In this document: in pieces, positions 54,836 to 58,742 of the stretch | How positions within the stretch are numbered: the stretch's first letter is position 1 | Layout: every line of letters starts with the position of its first letter | Assembly: GCA_942492225.1 (NCBI GenBank) | Contig: CALODS010000051.1 | Coordinates: 1 to 58,742, forward strand | Reading direction: 5' to 3' | Length of the DNA stretch: 58,742 nucleotides | DNA from: JAFGTX01 sp942492225 | GTDB taxonomy: Bacteria > Bacillota > Clostridia > Peptostreptococcales > Acidaminobacteraceae | Program-made: the position numbers and the translations under genes | The notes under the pieces: generated by a model | Database searches by the model: none | What the model saw: the letters and a program-made list of their open reading frames with translations, nothing else | What the model was told of the DNA's origin: nothing

Positions 54836-55381
54836 TTATAAATACTTCTCGATATCCTCTGCAATAGCTGAGGGATCAATTGGAGACTCATAACGTTTTA
54901 CAACATTACCTTCTCTATCCACTAAAAACTTAGTGAAGTTCCATTTAATTTCATCACCTTCTAAAAGGTGTGGTAATTTTTCACTTAAGAAACCTTGCAT
55001 CTTCTGTCCACCTTCTGTTGCTGTGTCAAAGCCTTCAAAACTTTTTTCACTTGTTAGGTATTTGAAGATTGGATCTGCTGTTTCATCACGCACATCTATC
55101 TTTTGCGATAATGGGAACGATACACCATAGTTTAATTTGCAAAACGATTTAATTTCATCGTTTGTACCTGGTTCTTGTTCTAAAAACTGATTGCTTGGAA
55201 AACCAATAATCTCTAAACCTTTTTCACGATACTTTTCATAAAGCGATTGTAAACCTTCATATTGATGCGTCCATCCACATTTACTTGCAGTGTTTGCAAT
55301 TAACATTACTTTACCTTTGTACTCGCTTAACTTTACCACTTCATCATCTGTGTTTCTAAAATCAAATTCATAAATTTTCAT
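54836..55381 (-). CDS. glutathione peroxidase family thiol peroxidase
   Basis: A 181-residue thioredoxin-fold peroxidase. The active site is Cys35 in NTASKCGWTHQY; IIGFPSNQFLEQEPG supplies the catalytic Gln, and EIKWNFTKFLVDREG the Trp and Asn of the tetrad. Here the nucleophile is Cys, not Sec. Bacterial homologues usually take electrons from thioredoxin. The gene lies downstream of an OhrR-type regulator and has its own promoter with two operator-like palindromes immediately after it. Confidence 0.93.
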   Translation of the reverse strand: MKIYEFDFRNTDDEVVKLSEYKGKVMLIANTASKCGWTHQYEGLQSLYEKYREKGLEIIGFPSNQFLEQEPGTNDEIKSFCKLNYGVSFPLSQKIDVRDETADPIFKYLTSEKSFEGFDTATEGGQKMQGFLSEKLPHLLEGDEIKWNFTKFLVDREGNVVKRYESPIDPSAIAEDIEKYL

Positions 55382-55440
55382 TTTCTTTTCCTCCCTTAAA
55401 TCTCATATATTATAGTTAATATGTATCACTTTATTTTTCA

Positions 55441-55497
55441 ATCTCGCAAGATTCATCTTACAAGATTAATTATCTACCTATTTTCTATTTTTGTCAA
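55441..55497 (-). promoter_or_regulatory. promoter and tandem operator of the glutathione peroxidase gene
   Basis: Reading to the gene: TTGACA (55497-55492), 17-bp spacer, GATAAT (55474-55469), then two 12-bp palindrome-like blocks, ATCTTGTAAGAT (55466-55455) and ATCTTGCGAGAT (55452-55441), two bases apart. They cover the likely transcription start, as expected for a repressor site. The adjacent OhrR-type protein is the obvious candidate. Confidence 0.6.
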
Positions 55498-55516
55498 TGG
55501 TTTTTCAAAAAAAAAT

Positions 55517-55544
55517 GTAGATCTTAGAATTTTCTAAGATCTAC
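55517..55544 (-). terminator. terminator of the OhrR-type gene
   Basis: GTAGATCTTAGA pairs with TCTAAGATCTAC; the reverse strand continues with nine T's. The regulator and the peroxidase are therefore separate transcripts. Confidence 0.92.
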
Positions 55545-55548
55545 CCTA

Positions 55549-55998
55549 TTATTTTTCTTCAAAAACTGCATTCATTAATTTTTCATTTAACACATCAAGC
55601 GTGTCAATCGCTCTAAAGAACTCCTCTTCAGTAAGTTCTAATGCTTTGGCTAGCTCTTGAGGAATTTTTCTTGCTTCTGGAATAAGGTCTAAGCCCTTTT
55701 GTGTAATGACAACACATGCTTTTCGATCATCATCTGGATTTTTTTCTTTGTTAAGGTAGCCAAACTTGACCAACCGCTGAACAATTGGGGTCAATGTACC
55801 TGTTTTAAGTTGCAATTGTTCACCTAATTCTTTAAATCCAATAGATTTTTTTTCCCAAAGTACTAGTAACACAAGATATTGAGGATAAGTAATACCCAAT
55901 TTATCAAGATGTGGCGTATATAACCGTATCATTAATCTTGATGCTTTATATAATCTAAAACACAGTTGATTTTCTAATTTTAATGCTTTATCACTCAT
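55549..55998 (-). CDS. ohrR: MarR family peroxide-sensing repressor (OhrR-like)
   Basis: A 149-residue MarR-fold regulator. The N-terminal LENQLCFRLYKASR carries the reactive Cys13 of OhrR proteins, together with the tyrosines LYTPHLDKLGITYPQYL that contact the oxidised sulfur. GTLTPIVQRLVKFGYL is the recognition helix and DDDRKACVVIT the wing. The 1-Cys type responds to organic hydroperoxides. Promoter TTGTTC-17-TATAAT at 56050-56022 contains a lone ATCTTG half-site, suggesting weak autoregulation. AAGGTG precedes the ATG. Confidence 0.85.
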   Translation of the reverse strand: MSDKALKLENQLCFRLYKASRLMIRLYTPHLDKLGITYPQYLVLLVLWEKKSIGFKELGEQLQLKTGTLTPIVQRLVKFGYLNKEKNPDDDRKACVVITQKGLDLIPEARKIPQELAKALELTEEEFFRAIDTLDVLNEKLMNAVFEEK

Positions 55999-56021
55999 AA
56001 TTTCACCTTCTTTATAGAGAC

Positions 56022-56050
56022 ATTATATAAGGATTCCTATTATTGAACAA
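56022..56050 (-). promoter_or_regulatory. promoter of ohrR
   Basis: TTGTTC (56050-56045), 17-bp spacer, TATAAT (56027-56022). Confidence 0.7.
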
Positions 56051-56068
56051 GATATTTATCATTCCTTT

Positions 56069-57010
56069 TTAGGATGTACAACTCCAAATATATCTTGTGA
56101 ATTTCCGATTAATACTTTTTAAAAATTTGCAATCATCAACAACAGTCAGTTTTTCATCTCTTAGCATATCAGAAATATCCTCTGACGAGATGACAATTAC
56201 CTTATCAGAAATTCTTTTAGCATGTCGGATAATGCTTTGCTGTAATTCGGGTGTGGTTTGACTATATAGACCATATGGTAAATCTATAATTGCTGCATCA
56301 TAATGTTCTTTTATATCTTCTATTCGCTGATGTTTCATCGTTGCTTCATAAGCAAAATAGTCAAGATTTTCACTCGCACTGTTTACCATTTTCTCATTAC
56401 TATCGGAACCTGTCATTTTATAACCAGCAAAGCATCCTTCAAGTAAAACAGTTCCAGCACCACAACAAGGGTCAATAATATTTTTACTTATATCTCCCCC
56501 TCCTGCAATGTTAATCAGTACTTTTGCCATATTAATTTTAAGAGAATTTGAATAGGTATGTGGTCTTTTATTATGTGCACGCCAATGACCATCATTTTTA
56601 TCTAAAACACCAAAAAACCAATGATTTTCATAACAGGCCAGACCGTATATTCTATCGCAGGCACTTTCTTCCGAAGATGTAATCAAGTTATCCCTCACTC
56701 TATTGCACAATGATTTCCTATTCATTGCATAGGAATCACCACTCATTAGTTTAATATACTTAATTGTTGTAACGGAGCTCTCTAAGACAAGCTTATTTAA
56801 ATCTAATAGCAACTCTTCAAATGAAGATGCTGCACATTTAATTTCCATTCTATGTTTTATATAGGGACTTACAGAAGGTGGTATCTTTACGTCAGAAAAA
56901 AACACCTTACTATTAAGTGTTTCACCAAAAAGAGCTCTTTTTTCTATTGCGCATAGTGGTTCATCATAATCTTGATAATTTATGTTATAGAGATATTTTT
57001 TTATTGTCAT
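56069..57010 (-). CDS. TRM11-like/UPF0020 RNA methyltransferase, copy B
   Basis: A 313-residue paralogue of the protein at 50164-51102. The same landmarks appear: KKYLYNINYQDYDEPLCAIE at the N-terminus, KRPHTYSNSLKINMAKVLIN, the SAM loop NIIDPCCGAGTVLLEGCFAG and the catalytic motif as DLPY (IIDLPYGLY). The two copies differ widely in between, so duplication was not recent. The ATG at 57010 is chosen by alignment to copy A; AAGGA lies 12 bases upstream, a slightly long spacing. An ATG at 57034 is possible. Confidence 0.8.
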   Translation of the reverse strand: MTIKKYLYNINYQDYDEPLCAIEKRALFGETLNSKVFFSDVKIPPSVSPYIKHRMEIKCAASSFEELLLDLNKLVLESSVTTIKYIKLMSGDSYAMNRKSLCNRVRDNLITSSEESACDRIYGLACYENHWFFGVLDKNDGHWRAHNKRPHTYSNSLKINMAKVLINIAGGGDISKNIIDPCCGAGTVLLEGCFAGYKMTGSDSNEKMVNSASENLDYFAYEATMKHQRIEDIKEHYDAAIIDLPYGLYSQTTPELQQSIIRHAKRISDKVIVISSEDISDMLRDEKLTVVDDCKFLKSINRKFTRYIWSCTS

Positions 57011-57180
57011 TATATTTATAGTCCTTCCATTCATGTTATCTTCATGAACTTGATTTACAACGTCTTCCTATTCGATACGTTCTTAAATTTTACACTTATT
57101 TAGAACAAATGAAAAGTTATGCTTATTATTGATTTAAATAATCACTTAAATTAATAGGTCTGCTTTATGGTGCATTGTGT

Positions 57181-57189
57181 TATAATGAA
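57181..57189 (+). promoter_or_regulatory. extended -10 promoter of the small RNA candidate
   Basis: TG-T-TATAAT spans 57178-57186, an extended -10 element; the -35 region has no clear match. The predicted start lies near 57192, at the foot of the RNA stem. Confidence 0.5.
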
Positions 57190-57190
57190 C

Positions 57191-57255
57191 TGAAACATTA
57201 ACGCTTGCCCAAGTGTGCGAGCATCTCTTTTGAGATGCTCGCTGTTTCATTTTTT
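57191..57255 (+). ncRNA. candidate small RNA with a perfect three-way junction
   Basis: TGAAACA (57191-57197) pairs with TGTTTCA (57243-57249) to form an outer helix. Inside are two hairpins: ACGCTT-GCCC-AAGTGT (57201-57216, one G-U) and an 11-bp stem GCGAGCATCTC-TTTT-GAGATGCTCGC (57217-57242). Six T's follow at 57250-57255. No protein gene precedes it on this strand (the neighbour at 57010 diverges), and the RimK gene has its own terminator at 57274-57303, so the structure fits an independent RNA of about 62 nt. It matches no riboswitch class I know. Confidence 0.6.
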
Positions 57256-57273
57256 GACAATTGACACATAAAA

Positions 57274-57303
57274 AAGTTGATGGTTTATTCACACCACCAA
57301 CTT
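57274..57303 (-). terminator. terminator of the RimK-like gene
   Basis: AAGTTG-n-TGGT pairs with ACCA-n-CAACTT; a T-run follows on the reverse strand. Confidence 0.8.
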
Positions 57304-57328
57304 CATATGTTTCCTATTCATTTAATTC

Positions 57329-58742
57329 TTATAATTCAATATACTTATTAATGTTCCTAGCTTTCAAAATTCTATTTCGAATAGATGTAATAATCGTATC
57401 ATATACAAAATTACCACTAACAGCATCTTCAACTAGATGATCAATGTTAGGGTTGTCGTTTATCTCAATTAGGTAACACTGTCCATTAATATACTTTAAA
57501 TCCACGCCATATAGTCCATCTCCAATATGAGATGTTGCTTTAAGGGCTGTCTCAATAATTTCTTTGGGTACCTCTTCAAGATTAAATGTTTCTGATAAGC
57601 CTTCTTTATTTTTACGTGCAGCACTCCAATTATAAATCTGCCAATGTCCTTTTGCCATATAGTATTTACACGCAAATATTGGCTGATTATCAATGATCCC
57701 TATTCTCCAATCAAAATCTGAAAACATATATTCTTGAGCAATAACAAATTCCGAGTGTTCCAATAATAATTTTGATTTTTCAATAAGTTCTTCGGTCGTT
57801 GTTACTTTGTGGACCCCCAATGAAAAAGCACTATCTGGCTCTTTCAAAATAATTGGATACTTTAATTCTTCTTCTACAATCTTAATAGACTGTTCACTGT
57901 TGGTTAATAGCACTGAATGTGGCATTTTTATATTTGCCTTTTTCATTCGCTCTTGCAAATAAAACTTGTTGGAACATTGCAGTATAGACCATGGATCATC
58001 TATTACAATTAGGCCTTCAGCATGTGCATACCGAGAGATTTCATAAGTGTGATTATTAACTGCTGTTGTTTCACGAATGAATAATGCATCAAATTCATTA
58101 ATTCTATGAATATCATCCTTTGTAATAAACTCAACAAAAAAATTATTCTTTTCTGCTGCAGTTTTAAATTTATTGAGTGCAGATTTATTAGAGGGTGGAT
58201 TTTTTTCTTTATCATTCACCAGTATTGCCAAATCATATTCAAAATTCTTTAGTTTCGGTCTATTCATCTTCTTTTGTGAAAAGAAGTTTTTTGCTATGGA
58301 AGACAATATACTTCTATCTATTTCTTCAACTTCGGTTATGTTTCCAAGACGTACACTTTCTATTAGCCACCTATCACTTTTTATGAATTTGAAATGTACC
58401 AGTGGTGCTTCAAATAGTTGATACATGCTCTTACTTAGTTTAGATAATGTACCATTGAGTTCATACCCTAAAAAAATACTATAATCAATTCTGTCGCATG
58501 TACTGTTTGAAAATGTTTTATTAATTAAAGTATCTAATTCTTCGTTTAAACATTGAACAAAAAATGTACTTGTTATATCTTGTATCATAGCAACATTTGG
58601 AATGACCTTATGATCTCTTGCGGTCGCAAGAAGAGACATATAATAACCTTTTGATCCATATGGATAGGAGTCACACAAGTTAAATACTCTCATTGAATCA
58701 CTTTTTTGATATTTTTCATTACCAAGATACTCTTCTGGTGAA
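57329..58742 (-). CDS. RimK-like ATP-grasp ligase with RLAN domain, 5' end outside the window
   Basis: The frame stays open to the window edge (471 codons); the segment before the internal ATG at 58693 (SPEEYLGNEKYQKSDSMRVF) continues the family's N-terminal RLAN domain, so the true start lies beyond. The RLAN part has FNLCDSYPYGSKGYYMSLL; the C-terminal 270 residues form a RimK-type ATP-grasp: DDPWSILQCSNKFYLQERM, YPIILKEPDSAFSLGVHKV (ATP lysine and loop), FVIAQEYM, and LKYINGQCYLIEINDNPNID (metal-binding Glu and Asn). These enzymes join amino acids, often glutamate, to a protein or small molecule; the substrate is unknown here. Confidence 0.85.
   Translation of the reverse strand, partial: SPEEYLGNEKYQKSDSMRVFNLCDSYPYGSKGYYMSLLATARDHKVIPNVAMIQDITSTFFVQCLNEELDTLINKTFSNSTCDRIDYSIFLGYELNGTLSKLSKSMYQLFEAPLVHFKFIKSDRWLIESVRLGNITEVEEIDRSILSSIAKNFFSQKKMNRPKLKNFEYDLAILVNDKEKNPPSNKSALNKFKTAAEKNNFFVEFITKDDIHRINEFDALFIRETTAVNNHTYEISRYAHAEGLIVIDDPWSILQCSNKFYLQERMKKANIKMPHSVLLTNSEQSIKIVEEELKYPIILKEPDSAFSLGVHKVTTTEELIEKSKLLLEHSEFVIAQEYMFSDFDWRIGIIDNQPIFACKYYMAKGHWQIYNWSAARKNKEGLSETFNLEEVPKEIIETALKATSHIGDGLYGVDLKYINGQCYLIEINDNPNIDHLVEDAVSGNFVYDTIITSIRNRILKARNINKYIEL

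Noticed and set aside
57191..57255. Purine riboswitch or hammerhead ribozyme
   Set aside because: The three-way layout is similar, but the loop-loop bases and junction core of purine riboswitches and the CUGAUGA core of hammerheads are absent.
58642..58693. ATG at 58693 as the start of the RimK-like gene
   Set aside because: The frame continues upstream to the window edge with family-like RLAN sequence, and no ribosome site precedes this ATG.

Overview
The window reads as chromosomal DNA of an anaerobic, low-G+C, Gram-positive bacterium of the class Clostridia. The bases are AT-rich, Shine-Dalgarno sites are strong (AGGAGG type), intrinsic terminators with T-runs are common, and the iron-sulfur proteins (double-cubane-cluster reductase, NapH-like polyferredoxin) suit an anaerobe. 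There is a class I c-di-GMP riboswitch. Sodium recurs as a coupling ion: an alanine/glycine:Na+ symporter, an NSS-type Na+ symporter and a complete Mrp-type Na+/H+ antiporter operon. I do not try to name a genus. No rRNA, tRNA, CRISPR array, insertion sequence or phage gene was seen.

Layout. 1-5.7 kb: 5' end of a radical SAM gene (cut by the window), a DJ-1/PfpI protein, a membrane polyferredoxin, proBA and a GNAT acetyltransferase. 5.8-9.3 kb: a PucR-type regulator diverges from an ornithine-cyclodeaminase-family/aminotransferase pair across a perfect 18-bp palindrome. 9.4-13.7 kb: a MerR regulator diverges from a B3/4-domain gene across a classic 19-bp-spacer MerR promoter; then a DEAD-box helicase, a pirin and a Fur-family regulator. 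13.8-20.2 kb: a membrane diguanylate cyclase, a small membrane protein, a Na+:amino acid symporter, a gene remnant and the double-cubane reductase with its activase.

20.4-25.8 kb: a UPF0316 protein, an EF-hand protein, a two-component system whose promoter shares direct repeats with the EF-hand promoter, and an NSS transporter. 26.3-32.5 kb: an MFS transporter, a chemoreceptor pseudogene with an intact promoter and c-di-GMP riboswitch, a lipoprotein and a GGDEF/EAL protein. 32.7-40.1 kb: a ten-gene Mrp/Mbh-like antiporter operon with three different proton-pumping-type subunits and no hydrogenase genes. 40.5-48.2 kb: an SLH-domain protein, a UPF0182 protein, a small tandem ribbon-helix-helix-like protein, a DUF1456 protein with a poly-Asp microsatellite, an XRE/LexA-fold regulator and a POT peptide transporter. 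48.5-58.7 kb: threonine synthase, two paralogous TRM11-like methyltransferases, a small P-loop protein, an EamA transporter, an iron-sulfur protein, OhrR plus glutathione peroxidase, a compact small-RNA candidate, and a RimK-like ATP-grasp gene that runs off the right edge.

How the parts connect. Second-messenger signalling appears three times: cyclase, phosphodiesterase-type protein and riboswitch. Oxidative-stress control appears as OhrR/Gpx, Fur and DJ-1. Na+ extrusion by Mrp would balance the Na+ symporters. Several regulators sit beside operators visible in the DNA (PucR-, MerR-, OhrR- and OmpR-type). The most novel-looking element is a roughly 62-nt three-way-junction RNA with its own extended -10 promoter and terminator at 57.19-57.26 kb.
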